Assembly: GCA_964612515.1 (NCBI GenBank) | Contig: CAZTCX010000015.1 | Coordinates: forward strand, 1 to 33,181 | Direction: 5' to 3' | Origin: SABY01 sp964612515 | GTDB lineage: Bacteria; Bacteroidota; Bacteroidia; Bacteroidales; 4484-276 | DNA: 33,181 bases | In this document: positions 21,349 through 30,277 of the stretch, one piece after another | Numbering within the stretch: the first letter of the stretch is position 1 | Layout of the letters: each line of letters starts with the position of its first letter | Translations under genes and position numbers: made by a program | The notes under the pieces: model-generated | Seen by the model: the letters and a program-made list of their open reading frames with translations, nothing else | The model's database searches: none | What the model was told of the DNA's origin: nothing

Positions 21349-24300
21349 ATGAAAAAAACTACTCTTCGAATCTTTGGAATCATCTTTTTCGTCACCGGGC
21401 TACTTTTCAGTCTTCAGGCGCAAGTACAGGATTTTGCCATCGATTTTAACCGGCAGGCTTCAGAGGTTCAGGTGGCTACTGACAACATGCAGCAGCTCGA
21501 TGTTACCTTTACTTTAAAAGGTTTGAACACCCTGAATGTAGAAACCGAGCGTGGCGCTTTTAGCGAACTTTACCTTCCCGGCGCTTATTCCATTGGCACA
21601 TTGGGAACTCCTAAATTGCCTGCATTTAAAAAGCTTATCGAAATACCTTTTGGCGCCGAAGTTTCGGTAAAAGTCAAGAGCTACTCCGTTACCGAATACA
21701 AATTGGCTGATTATGGTTTTTCAAGCCCCATCATGCCTCTGCAGCCGTCGTTGCGTAAAGATCAGGAAGCTTCGGACGTGCCTTTTGAATTCGACGCAAA
21801 GGTGTATCAAAACGACGATTTCATCAGTCCCGAGCTGGCATCGGTAGAAGTAATCGGCGTGTTACGCAGCTATCGGATTGCGCGCGTCACGGTAGCTCCT
21901 GTAAATTACAATCCTGTAAAAGGAATCATCCGTGTGTACAACGACATTGAGGTGGAAGTCACTTTTGATAAAGTTGATCAGGCCTTGACCGAATATGTGA
22001 AGACCTCAACTTACTCACCCTATTTTGACGTAGTTCACCAGAGCCTCATCAATACCTTGGGCGGCGGCGGTTATCCTACGCATCCCGATCTTACCAAATA
22101 TCCGGTGAAATATCTTATCGTTGCTCCGCGCATGTTCGAAAATGAGCTACAATCTTTCATCGAGTGGAAAACTCAAAAAGGCTTTAAAGTGGTCGTAGCT
22201 TACACCGACGTCATTGGAACCACCTACTCTGCTATCCAAACCTGGATTCATGCACAATACAATGCCGGAACGCCTACCGACCCGGCTCCAAGTTTTGTCC
22301 TGCTCGTTGGCGACACTCCGCAATTGCCTTCTACCATGGGTTCGTCTTCCAGCAAAATGACTGACTTGTACTATGCCAGCGTTGACGGCGACTATTTCCC
22401 GGAGATGTATTACGGGAGATTTTCTGCCACTAATTCGGTGCAGTTGCTTACGCAAATTGCTAAAACGCTTTATTACGAAAAGTATGAATTTACCGATCCG
22501 GGATATCTCAATAACATTACCCTCATCGCTGGCGCTGATGGCACCTGGAACCCACGGATTGGCCAGGCTACTGTTGCCTATGGTACCGGAAACTATTTTA
22601 ACGCTGCCCATGGTTTTGTAAATGTCAATGCTTTCCCCACCAGCCCCTACACTGGTTGTTACAGCCCTGAAAAGATTGCTGTTGCGATGATCAATTACAC
22701 CGCACACTGCAGTGAGACTTCATGGGGCGATCCCAGCTTATCGCAAAGCGCAGTAAATGCTTTTGTTAATAATGGGAAATATCCTGTAGCCGTCGGCAAC
22801 TGCTGTCTGGCAGCCGACTTCGGTTATTCAGAATGTATGGGCGAAACCTGGCAACGCGGCGTTAACAAAGGCTCGGTAGCTTACATCGGCTCTTCGCCCA
22901 GCAGCTACTGGTTTGAAGATTTCTATTGGTCGGTCGGTGCTTTCCCACTCCAGGGAAATAACAACGGCTATGTTCCGACTTTTGCCGAAACCACCTGGGG
23001 ATCGTACGATGCTCCTTTCAATGGTGATTATGTAACTACCGGAGGAACCGTTTTGGTGGGTAACCTTGCCGTTACCGAAGTTCATGTTCAGGGTTATCCC
23101 AGCCACAGCAGCCCCCTTTATTACTGGCAGGCCTATAACGTGTTGGGCGATCCCTCATTGGTTCCTTTTTATACCGAAGGCACAGTAAACAGCGTGTCGC
23201 ACATGGCCATTGTTCCCATCGGTCTCCCGACCTATGAAGTTACTGCAGCGCCCGGTTCTTATGTAGGCATTTCTAAAGATGGCGTATTGCATGGCTCCGC
23301 ATTGGTTGGCGCAACCGGCATCGTGCAGGTTCCACTAAATCCTCCGGTACTTTCCGGTGGTAACGTTGATATTGTGGTTACCAAACCGCAATATAAACCA
23401 TACATGGTGCAGGTTCCCGCCGCAGCACTTGAAGGCCCGTATGTAGTTTTTGATAATTTGACCATCAACGATCCGACCGGTAACAACAATGGCCTGCTCG
23501 ACTATGGCGAAAGTGTTACCTTGAACACAACTTTGAAAAACGTGGGTATAGCTGCTGCAAACAATGTCACTGTTACCATGACCACCACCGATCCATACAT
23601 TACAATCATCAACGGAAGTGCAACTTTTGGAAACATCGCCGCCGGCGCTACCAAAACTATCAACAACGCTTTTGCGATCCAGGCCTCCAACAACATCCCC
23701 GACGGACACAATGTAAGCCTGAAACTTAGCGCCACCAATGGTACGGTGGTTTGGGATAGTTACGCGACTGTGGTGGCACATGCTCCCAAGCTGAAATTCT
23801 CGAGTTACGTAATCAATGATGCCGGCGGCAACAACAATGGCTTCCTTGATCCGGGCGAAACAGCTTCGATGGTGGTGACCATCGAAAATGCCGGTTCCTC
23901 AAATGCTTCTTCTGTGATGGCGCAGCTCACCAGCACCGATCTTTACGTTTCTGTGCTTACTTCAGCGCCGCAGTCACTTGGCAACTTAGCTCCCGGTATT
24001 ACCGGTACAGCTACCTATACGGTTCATGCTGCTGCCAACACTCCTTTTGGCCATACCTCTGAGCTGAACCTTAACATGACCGCCGCCCTGGGTATCAGCC
24101 AGCAGGATGTTCTTACGATAGAATTTTCTGATTATTGCGAAGCTTCAACTACCTATCAGGACGAATATATTTCAAAAGTTGTGTTCGGCGATATCAGCAA
24201 CAGCAGCGGATGGCAAGGTGGCGTAGCCAATTACACCGACCTAACTACGACGCTTGAACCCGGTGTTCCGATACCCATTGCTATCACCAACGGAAATGCC

Positions 24301-25371
24301 TGGAGCAGCGATAAAGTAACGGTATGGATCGACTGGAACCTCGACAAAGATTTGGGCAATAACCCTAACGAAAAATTTGTGCTGACAAGCAATGGAGGCG
24401 GAGCAACCTTTACCGGAAACATTGTAGCTCCAGTAGGGCAGCAATCCGGCCAGTACCGTATGCGCATCCGCATGACCTACAGCTCCGACCCGCAGCCTTG
24501 CGGCAACTCAAGCTATGGCGAAGTAGAGGATTATACCGTTTTGATAGGTGCACCCATGTATTTTGAGCCCCCACAAAATGTTTCAGGCACAGTAACCGGA
24601 AGCAATGTTTCATTGACTTGGGAAGCTCCAGTTCCAATGACTTCAGTCGTAATCGGCTACCATATTTACATGGACAACCAGATGATCGCAACAAATCAAC
24701 CCGGGATGACCTATGTTCATAACAATTGCCCGGCCGGTAGCCACTGGTTCTCAGTGTCAGCCGTTTATCCTGAAGGTGAATCGGAAATTGCACAGCCAGT
24801 GCATATTGAAGTAGGAGCCATTCAAGGTAAATTGCAGGGATTCATTCGTGATGCAGCCACCAACCTCGTGATAAATGATGCATGGATAACTACCGTCAAT
24901 GGCGATTACGGCGCGGTTTCCTATGGTACGCCGTTCGGACATTATTACACGCTCCACCTGATGGGCGGCACCTACAACGTTATCTGCAACGCCATCGGAT
25001 ACCAGTCAGTTACAACCAACGGAATTACCATCGAAAATGGCGGTACCACCACGGTGAACTTCTACCTGATCGCTGCCGATAATTATGAAGAAGGAACCAC
25101 AACCGGCATTGGCAAAACCGACAACGAAGGGTTGAGCATTTATCCCAATCCGGCTTCAACGGTTCTCAACATCAATATCACAAACTCCTCTACATCGTTG
25201 CGTTACACATTGCTCAACTATCAGGGTAGCACTGTTCACAGTGATGTAATTGATAATCCCTCGGGATTTGCAACACAGCAACTCGACGTTTCCACCTATG
25301 CTGCTGGTATTTATTACCTGCGCATCGAAACCGATCAAAACGTGATCATTCGGAAAGTGGTGATTAAATAA
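21349..25371 (+). CDS. Secreted C25 cysteine protease, gingipain K-like, with GEVED, FN3 and T9SS sorting domains (copy 1)
   Basis: This is a 1340-residue exported endopeptidase of clan CD. In order it has a signal peptide (about 1-24, ending LQAQ), a gingipain-type propeptide (about 25-235), the C25 catalytic domain (about 240-608) and an Ig-like domain (about 610-695) with GSYVGISKDGVLHGSA. Two CARDB-like repeats follow, each with a NNNGxLDxGE motif (about 697-805 and 813-925), then a GEVED domain (about 928-1067), an FN3-like domain (about 1070-1155), a carboxypeptidase-regulatory-like domain (about 1160-1245) and a T9SS type A sorting domain (about 1263-1340, YPNPAST). The catalytic pair is His453 in YTAHCSETSW and Cys486 of the doublet NCC, 33 residues apart as in gingipain K. 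Thr451 and Asp524 correspond to the residues that bind lysine there. Lysine specificity is an inference. It has its own promoter-like element and terminator. Confidence 0.93.
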   Translation: MKKTTLRIFGIIFFVTGLLFSLQAQVQDFAIDFNRQASEVQVATDNMQQLDVTFTLKGLNTLNVETERGAFSELYLPGAYSIGTLGTPKLPAFKKLIEIPFGAEVSVKVKSYSVTEYKLADYGFSSPIMPLQPSLRKDQEASDVPFEFDAKVYQNDDFISPELASVEVIGVLRSYRIARVTVAPVNYNPVKGIIRVYNDIEVEVTFDKVDQALTEYVKTSTYSPYFDVVHQSLINTLGGGGYPTHPDLTKYPVKYLIVAPRMFENELQSFIEWKTQKGFKVVVAYTDVIGTTYSAIQTWIHAQYNAGTPTDPAPSFVLLVGDTPQLPSTMGSSSSKMTDLYYASVDGDYFPEMYYGRFSATNSVQLLTQIAKTLYYEKYEFTDPGYLNNITLIAGADGTWNPRIGQATVAYGTGNYFNAAHGFVNVNAFPTSPYTGCYSPEKIAVAMINYTAHCSETSWGDPSLSQSAVNAFVNNGKYPVAVGNCCLAADFGYSECMGETWQRGVNKGSVAYIGSSPSSYWFEDFYWSVGAFPLQGNNNGYVPTFAETTWGSYDAPFNGDYVTTGGTVLVGNLAVTEVHVQGYPSHSSPLYYWQAYNVLGDPSLVPFYTEGTVNSVSHMAIVPIGLPTYEVTAAPGSYVGISKDGVLHGSALVGATGIVQVPLNPPVLSGGNVDIVVTKPQYKPYMVQVPAAALEGPYVVFDNLTINDPTGNNNGLLDYGESVTLNTTLKNVGIAAANNVTVTMTTTDPYITIINGSATFGNIAAGATKTINNAFAIQASNNIPDGHNVSLKLSATNGTVVWDSYATVVAHAPKLKFSSYVINDAGGNNNGFLDPGETASMVVTIENAGSSNASSVMAQLTSTDLYVSVLTSAPQSLGNLAPGITGTATYTVHAAANTPFGHTSELNLNMTAALGISQQDVLTIEFSDYCEASTTYQDEYISKVVFGDISNSSGWQGGVANYTDLTTTLEPGVPIPIAITNGNAWSSDKVTVWIDWNLDKDLGNNPNEKFVLTSNGGGATFTGNIVAPVGQQSGQYRMRIRMTYSSDPQPCGNSSYGEVEDYTVLIGAPMYFEPPQNVSGTVTGSNVSLTWEAPVPMTSVVIGYHIYMDNQMIATNQPGMTYVHNNCPAGSHWFSVSAVYPEGESEIAQPVHIEVGAIQGKLQGFIRDAATNLVINDAWITTVNGDYGAVSYGTPFGHYYTLHLMGGTYNVICNAIGYQSVTTNGITIENGGTTTVNFYLIAADNYEEGTTTGIGKTDNEGLSIYPNPASTVLNINITNSSTSLRYTLLNYQGSTVHSDVIDNPSGFATQQLDVSTYAAGIYYLRIETDQNVIIRKVVIK
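22441..23174 (+). repeat. 734-bp tract identical to 26697-27430 (catalytic domain, copy 1)
   Basis: I compared this tract line by line with 26697-27430 (constant offset 4256) and found no difference. It covers codons 365-608, including the catalytic His and Cys. The 120 bp just before it differ at 19 positions and the sequence after it is similarly diverged. Confidence 0.93.
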
Positions 25372-25395
25372 TTTCGATTTTTTTTTCATGATGTG

Positions 25396-25429
25396 CCCCG
25401 GTGTCCTTTTGGATGTCGGGGTTTTTTTT
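25396..25429 (+). terminator. Intrinsic terminator of C25 protease copy 1
   Basis: The stem CCCCGGTGTCC with GGATGTCGGGG (25396-25406 and 25411-25421) pairs over 11 positions, three of them G-T type, around a TTTT loop. It is followed by eight T's. It begins 24 bp after the stop. Confidence 0.85.
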
Positions 25430-25542
25430 GTGAAGAAAGTAGTGGGGTGGGCTGTTAGGTGGGCATACACTGGATTCGCAAATCAGAACGTCAGGTTGTG
25501 AAGAAGTTTTGAAATAAAACATTAAATAGTTTTAAATTAAAG

Positions 25543-25550
25543 TAATTTTG
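25543..25550 (+). promoter_or_regulatory. Candidate -7 element of the second C25 protease gene
   Basis: TAATTTTG matches TAnnTTTG and lies 54 bases before the ATG, after the terminator of the first gene. It indicates that the second copy is transcribed separately. Confidence 0.43.
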
Positions 25551-25604
25551 TCTTTTGTAAACTTGCTTTAAAACAAATTAACAATTCAAATTTAAATTCT
25601 TATT

Positions 25605-28600
25605 ATGAAAAGTTTTACAACTCGCATCCTGGTAGTTATTTTTTTTGCTGCCGGATTGCTCTTTAGCCTTCATGTGCAGGCACAGAACTTTGCCATCGAT
25701 TTTAACCGACAGGCTTCTGAGGTACAGGTTGCCACTGATAACATGCAGCAGCTCGAGGCTACTTTCACTTTAAAAGGCCTCAGCAACCTCAATGTAGAGA
25801 CCGATCGCGGTACATTTACGGAGCTTTATCTTCCGGGTGCTTATGCTACCGGAACGTTGGGAACGCCAAAATTGCCGGCTTTTAAAAAACTTATCGAGAT
25901 ACCTTTTGGCGCCGAAGTTTCGGTAAAAGTTAAAAGTTTCTCGGTGACCGAATACCAATTGGCCGATTATGGTCTTACCAGCCCCATCATGCCGGTGCAG
26001 CCGTCGCTGCGTAAGGATCAGGAGGTTTCGGATGTGCCTTTTGAATTCGATGAAAAGATTTATCAGAAGGATCATTTTATCAGCCCCGAGCTGGCATCGG
26101 TAGAAGTGCTTGGCGTGTTGCGCGGCTATCGCATTGCCCGCGTTACGGTGGCTCCCGTGAGCTACAATCCTGTAAAAGGAATCATCCGTGTATACAACGA
26201 CGTGGAAGTGGAAGTTACTTTTGAAAACGTTGATCAGGCTTTGACGGAATATGTTAAAACCTCCACTTACTCGCCGTATTTTGATGTGGTTCACCAGAGC
26301 CTCATGAATACCCTTGGCGGTGGTGGTTATCCCGCACATCCCGATCTTACCAAATATCCGGTGAAATATCTAATCGTTGCTCCGCGTATGTTCGAGAACG
26401 ATCTGCAAACTTTCATCGAATGGAAAACCATGAAGGGTTTCGAAGTGATCGTAGGTTACACCGACGTTATCGGAACTACCTATTCGGCCATTCAAACCTG
26501 GGTTCATGCCCAATACAATGCAGGAACGCCTACCGATCCGGCACCGAGTTTTGTTTTGTTTGTTGGCGATACGCCACAAGTTCCGGCTACCATGGGATCA
26601 TCATCCAGCAAAATGACCGACTTGTATTATGCCAGCGTCGATGGCGACTACTTCCCGGAGATGTATTACGGCAGGTTCTCGGCCACCAATTCGGCTCAGT
26701 TGCTTACGCAAATTGCTAAAACGCTTTATTACGAAAAGTATGAATTTACCGATCCGGGATATCTCAATAACATTACCCTCATCGCTGGCGCTGATGGCAC
26801 CTGGAACCCACGGATTGGCCAGGCTACTGTTGCCTATGGTACCGGAAACTATTTTAACGCTGCCCATGGTTTTGTAAATGTCAATGCTTTCCCCACCAGC
26901 CCCTACACTGGTTGTTACAGCCCTGAAAAGATTGCTGTTGCGATGATCAATTACACCGCACACTGCAGTGAGACTTCATGGGGCGATCCCAGCTTATCGC
27001 AAAGCGCAGTAAATGCTTTTGTTAATAATGGGAAATATCCTGTAGCCGTCGGCAACTGCTGTCTGGCAGCCGACTTCGGTTATTCAGAATGTATGGGCGA
27101 AACCTGGCAACGCGGCGTTAACAAAGGCTCGGTAGCTTACATCGGCTCTTCGCCCAGCAGCTACTGGTTTGAAGATTTCTATTGGTCGGTCGGTGCTTTC
27201 CCACTCCAGGGAAATAACAACGGCTATGTTCCGACTTTTGCCGAAACCACCTGGGGATCGTACGATGCTCCTTTCAATGGTGATTATGTAACTACCGGAG
27301 GAACCGTTTTGGTGGGTAACCTTGCCGTTACCGAAGTTCATGTTCAGGGTTATCCCAGCCACAGCAGCCCCCTTTATTACTGGCAGGCCTATAACGTGTT
27401 GGGCGATCCCTCATTGGTTCCTTTTTATACTGAAGGTGCCGACAACACTGTGTCGCATATGGCCATTCTGCCCATTGGTCTCGAAACTTATGAAGTTACC
27501 GCATTGCCTGGTTCGTATGTAGGAATTTCTAAAGATGGTGTACTTCACGGATCAGCGCTTGTAGATGAAACCGGCGTGGTAGATGTACCGCTTACTCCTG
27601 TGCTTTCTTCTGGATTGGTTGATATCGTGGTTACCAAACCGCAATACAAACCTTACATGATGCAAGTTCCGGCAGCGGCTCTCGAAGGACCGTATGTAGT
27701 TCTCGATAACTTTACTATCAACGATGCTTCCGGAAACAACAACGGCCTGGCTGATTATGGCGAAAACATCAACCTGAACGTTACCCTCAAAAACGTTGGC
27801 GCAGATCCTTCGGCTAACGTAACGGCTACCATCACTGGCAGCGACCCATACATTGCGCTCACCAGCAGCGCTACAAAATCCTTTGGTTCGATTATTAACG
27901 GACAATCCGCTACGGTTACTAATGCATATAGCTTTAGCATCGTCAACTTCGTTCCCGATCAGCACAAAGCTCAGTTTGTGATGCAGATTACCGACGGCAG
28001 CGACACCTGGACATCCAACCTTTTCATTACCATACAAGCTCCTGTATTAAAAATTGCTGAAGAATTTATAGTTGATGATACCCAAAGTGGCAATGGTGAC
28101 GGCATCCTTGATCCCGGTGAAACCGGATTGGTGAAACTCAACGTTTCTAATATCGGCCACAGCACCATTAGCAATATCAATATTGCCATCGCCTCCAACG
28201 ATCCAATGCTTGTGATCAACTCACAGAATCTTAACGTTGCTTCACTTGCAGCCGGTGGTTCGGCACAAATTGCTATCAACGTTACCGCTAACGCCAATGC
28301 AACCATTGGATGGCCTGTAAATGTTGACCTTGACGCTACTGGCGGCCCATCGGGAGTTTACACAGCCGAGCAGACGATCACGGTTGTAATCGGTTTGATT
28401 CCTGAATATCTCATGTCAAACGGAACGGTGACCACCTGTGTAGGTTTATTCTACGATTCAGGCGGCCCCACCGGTCAGTATGGAAGCAGCGAAGATTATG
28501 TGCTGACTTTCCTGCCAGCTTCCACAGATGCTATCATCAAAGCGGAGTTTCTCACTTTCGAGACAGAAAGCAACTACGACTTCTTGTACATTTATAATGG

Positions 28601-30155
28601 TAACAGTACTTCGGCTCCACAGGTTTCCGGCAGCCCATTTAGCGGCACTACAAACCCTGGCACCGTTGTAGGTTTGAATAGTGCTGGTGCGCTGACTTTC
28701 AAATTTCATTCGGATGGTTCCGTAACCAAAACAGGGTGGGAGGCTGCGATAAGTTGTCATAATATCTCCGGTACTCCTGAGTGCGCTTCTGCTCCACAAC
28801 CTGCTGACGGCGCCACAAATGTGGGTATTGCTTCGTCGCTTCAATGGGCTTCTTTTGATGCTGTCGAATTTGATATCTATTTTGGTGTTACTGCCAATCC
28901 TCCTTTCGTTGCGACAGTGGGTAACAATACTTATTTGCCTAATATGCTGGCCAATACAACCTATTACTGGAAAGTGATTCCCAAGAATGCTAACGGTCAG
29001 GCCGAAGATTGCCCCGTTTGGTCGTTTACTACCGGCGGACCAGAATATCTGATGACCAACGGCTCGGTAACCGTTACCAATGGTATGTTCTACGATTCGG
29101 GCGGCCCTAATGGGCAATACAGCAGCAACGAAAACTATACAATGACATTTACACCGGCTGTGCAGGGTCAGCATATGGAGTTCGTCTTTACAGCTTTCGA
29201 AATAGAAAATAATTACGACAAGCTATATGCTTATAACGGACCTAGCGCCACTTCGCCGGAATTTTCAGGCAGCCCCTTCACGGGAACCATCAGCCCCGGT
29301 ACACTCACTTCCACACACGCAACTGGTGCTATTACTTTTAAATTTACTTCTGACTTTTCGGTGACAAAAACGGGATGGGTAGCCAGTTTTGTATCTAAAG
29401 GCGTTCTCACCTGCACAGTATTGGCTACTCCGGCAGAAATCTGTGCCGGCGAGTCATCACTCTTGCAGGCTATGGTTTCGGGTGGTACCGGTACCTACAG
29501 TTGCATCTGGTCACCAGCAGCTTCGCTTAACGATCCCACCGCCATGAATCCGGTGGCTACTCCCGATGTAACTACCACTTACACCGTTACCATTAATGAT
29601 GGTGCTAACATCGTGACCGACCAGGTTACCGTGACCGTATTTGCATTGCCGGCTGTTGATCTGGGCGACGACATCACCGTTTGTGCCAACCACACCGCTG
29701 TTATCGACGGTACCACTGTAGGAGCAGTAAGTTATTTGTGGACGCCAGGTGGATACACAACCCCGATAATCGAAGTGGATACTACCGGCTTTGGAGTAGG
29801 TTCCTTTACCTTTACACTGACGGTAACTAACGCCAACGACTGTATTGGCGAAGATGATATTATTGTCGTTTTCGATCCATGTGTTAATATCGATGATCTT
29901 GGCAATACCTTCCGATTGGATGTTTATCCAAATCCGGCTTCAACTATTCTGAATATCAATATTACAGGCGCCGCCACTTCAGTGCGTTACACGCTGCTTA
30001 ACTATCAGGGCAGCGCTGTGTATAGCAATGAAATTGGGAAATTATCAGGATTTGCTGCAAAGCAACTCAACATCACCAATTTTGCAGCGGGTATTTATTA
30101 CCTGCGCGTAGAAACCGATCAAAATGTGACCATTCGCAAGGTGGTTATTAAATAA
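25605..30155 (+). CDS. Secreted C25 cysteine protease, gingipain K-like, with CUB-like, PKD-like and T9SS sorting domains (copy 2)
   Basis: This 1516-residue paralogue of the preceding gene has the same numbering through the catalytic domain: signal peptide (ending VQAQ), propeptide, C25 domain to about 608 with Thr451, His453, Cys485-Cys486 and Asp524, and an Ig-like domain to about 694. Two CARDB-like repeats follow (about 696-805 and 813-930). From there it differs: a CUB-like domain (about 934-1051, YDSGGPTGQYGSSEDYVLTF), an FN3-like domain (about 1055-1145), a second CUB-like domain (about 1147-1265), two PKD/Ig-like modules (about 1269-1435) and a T9SS type A sorting domain (about 1440-1516, YPNPAST). 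The last domain closely matches that of copy 1. A tandem duplication followed by exchange of accessory domains explains this. Lysine specificity is again inferred. Substrate or surface binding by the CUB and PKD-like modules is likely but unproven. Confidence 0.93.
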   Translation: MKSFTTRILVVIFFAAGLLFSLHVQAQNFAIDFNRQASEVQVATDNMQQLEATFTLKGLSNLNVETDRGTFTELYLPGAYATGTLGTPKLPAFKKLIEIPFGAEVSVKVKSFSVTEYQLADYGLTSPIMPVQPSLRKDQEVSDVPFEFDEKIYQKDHFISPELASVEVLGVLRGYRIARVTVAPVSYNPVKGIIRVYNDVEVEVTFENVDQALTEYVKTSTYSPYFDVVHQSLMNTLGGGGYPAHPDLTKYPVKYLIVAPRMFENDLQTFIEWKTMKGFEVIVGYTDVIGTTYSAIQTWVHAQYNAGTPTDPAPSFVLFVGDTPQVPATMGSSSSKMTDLYYASVDGDYFPEMYYGRFSATNSAQLLTQIAKTLYYEKYEFTDPGYLNNITLIAGADGTWNPRIGQATVAYGTGNYFNAAHGFVNVNAFPTSPYTGCYSPEKIAVAMINYTAHCSETSWGDPSLSQSAVNAFVNNGKYPVAVGNCCLAADFGYSECMGETWQRGVNKGSVAYIGSSPSSYWFEDFYWSVGAFPLQGNNNGYVPTFAETTWGSYDAPFNGDYVTTGGTVLVGNLAVTEVHVQGYPSHSSPLYYWQAYNVLGDPSLVPFYTEGADNTVSHMAILPIGLETYEVTALPGSYVGISKDGVLHGSALVDETGVVDVPLTPVLSSGLVDIVVTKPQYKPYMMQVPAAALEGPYVVLDNFTINDASGNNNGLADYGENINLNVTLKNVGADPSANVTATITGSDPYIALTSSATKSFGSIINGQSATVTNAYSFSIVNFVPDQHKAQFVMQITDGSDTWTSNLFITIQAPVLKIAEEFIVDDTQSGNGDGILDPGETGLVKLNVSNIGHSTISNINIAIASNDPMLVINSQNLNVASLAAGGSAQIAINVTANANATIGWPVNVDLDATGGPSGVYTAEQTITVVIGLIPEYLMSNGTVTTCVGLFYDSGGPTGQYGSSEDYVLTFLPASTDAIIKAEFLTFETESNYDFLYIYNGNSTSAPQVSGSPFSGTTNPGTVVGLNSAGALTFKFHSDGSVTKTGWEAAISCHNISGTPECASAPQPADGATNVGIASSLQWASFDAVEFDIYFGVTANPPFVATVGNNTYLPNMLANTTYYWKVIPKNANGQAEDCPVWSFTTGGPEYLMTNGSVTVTNGMFYDSGGPNGQYSSNENYTMTFTPAVQGQHMEFVFTAFEIENNYDKLYAYNGPSATSPEFSGSPFTGTISPGTLTSTHATGAITFKFTSDFSVTKTGWVASFVSKGVLTCTVLATPAEICAGESSLLQAMVSGGTGTYSCIWSPAASLNDPTAMNPVATPDVTTTYTVTINDGANIVTDQVTVTVFALPAVDLGDDITVCANHTAVIDGTTVGAVSYLWTPGGYTTPIIEVDTTGFGVGSFTFTLTVTNANDCIGEDDIIVVFDPCVNIDDLGNTFRLDVYPNPASTILNINITGAATSVRYTLLNYQGSAVYSNEIGKLSGFAAKQLNITNFAAGIYYLRVETDQNVTIRKVVIK
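26697..27430 (+). repeat. 734-bp tract identical to 22441-23174 (catalytic domain, copy 2)
   Basis: This is the second member of the identical pair. Identity starts at the CAG of codon 365, after the diverged codons TCG-GTG / TCG-GCT, and stops in codon 609 (TAC|C against TAC|T). Confidence 0.93.
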
Positions 30156-30179
30156 AGATTTAATTTTTTTCATGACGAG

Positions 30180-30213
30180 CCCCGGCGTCCATTTGGATTG
30201 TCGGGGTTTTTTT
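30180..30213 (+). terminator. Intrinsic terminator of C25 protease copy 2
   Basis: The stem CCCCGGC/GTCGGGG (30180-30186 and 30200-30206), with an inner TCC/GGA pairing, is followed by seven T's. Sequence and preceding TTTTTTTCATGA match the terminator of copy 1, so the duplication included the terminator. Confidence 0.85.
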
Positions 30214-30277
30214 GTGGAAGAAGTTGGAGCGCGGGGATGGACTGAAAACTTGACAACCTGACAATTTCTTCTTCCTT

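Noticed and set aside
22147..22707. Antisense open frame of 186 codons inside the protease gene, and its copy at 26601-26963
   Set aside because: It mirrors a strongly conserved coding region and recurs only because the two protease genes are paralogous; the sense strand explains it.
28458..29174. Antisense open frame of 238 codons in the second protease gene
   Set aside because: It lies opposite the CUB-like and FN3-like coding region, has no family features and no promoter or context of its own.
21349..30155. Idea that the two protease genes are a single assembly duplication
   Set aside because: Outside the 734-bp tract they differ throughout and carry different C-terminal domains, so they are two real genes; only the identical tract itself could be an artefact.
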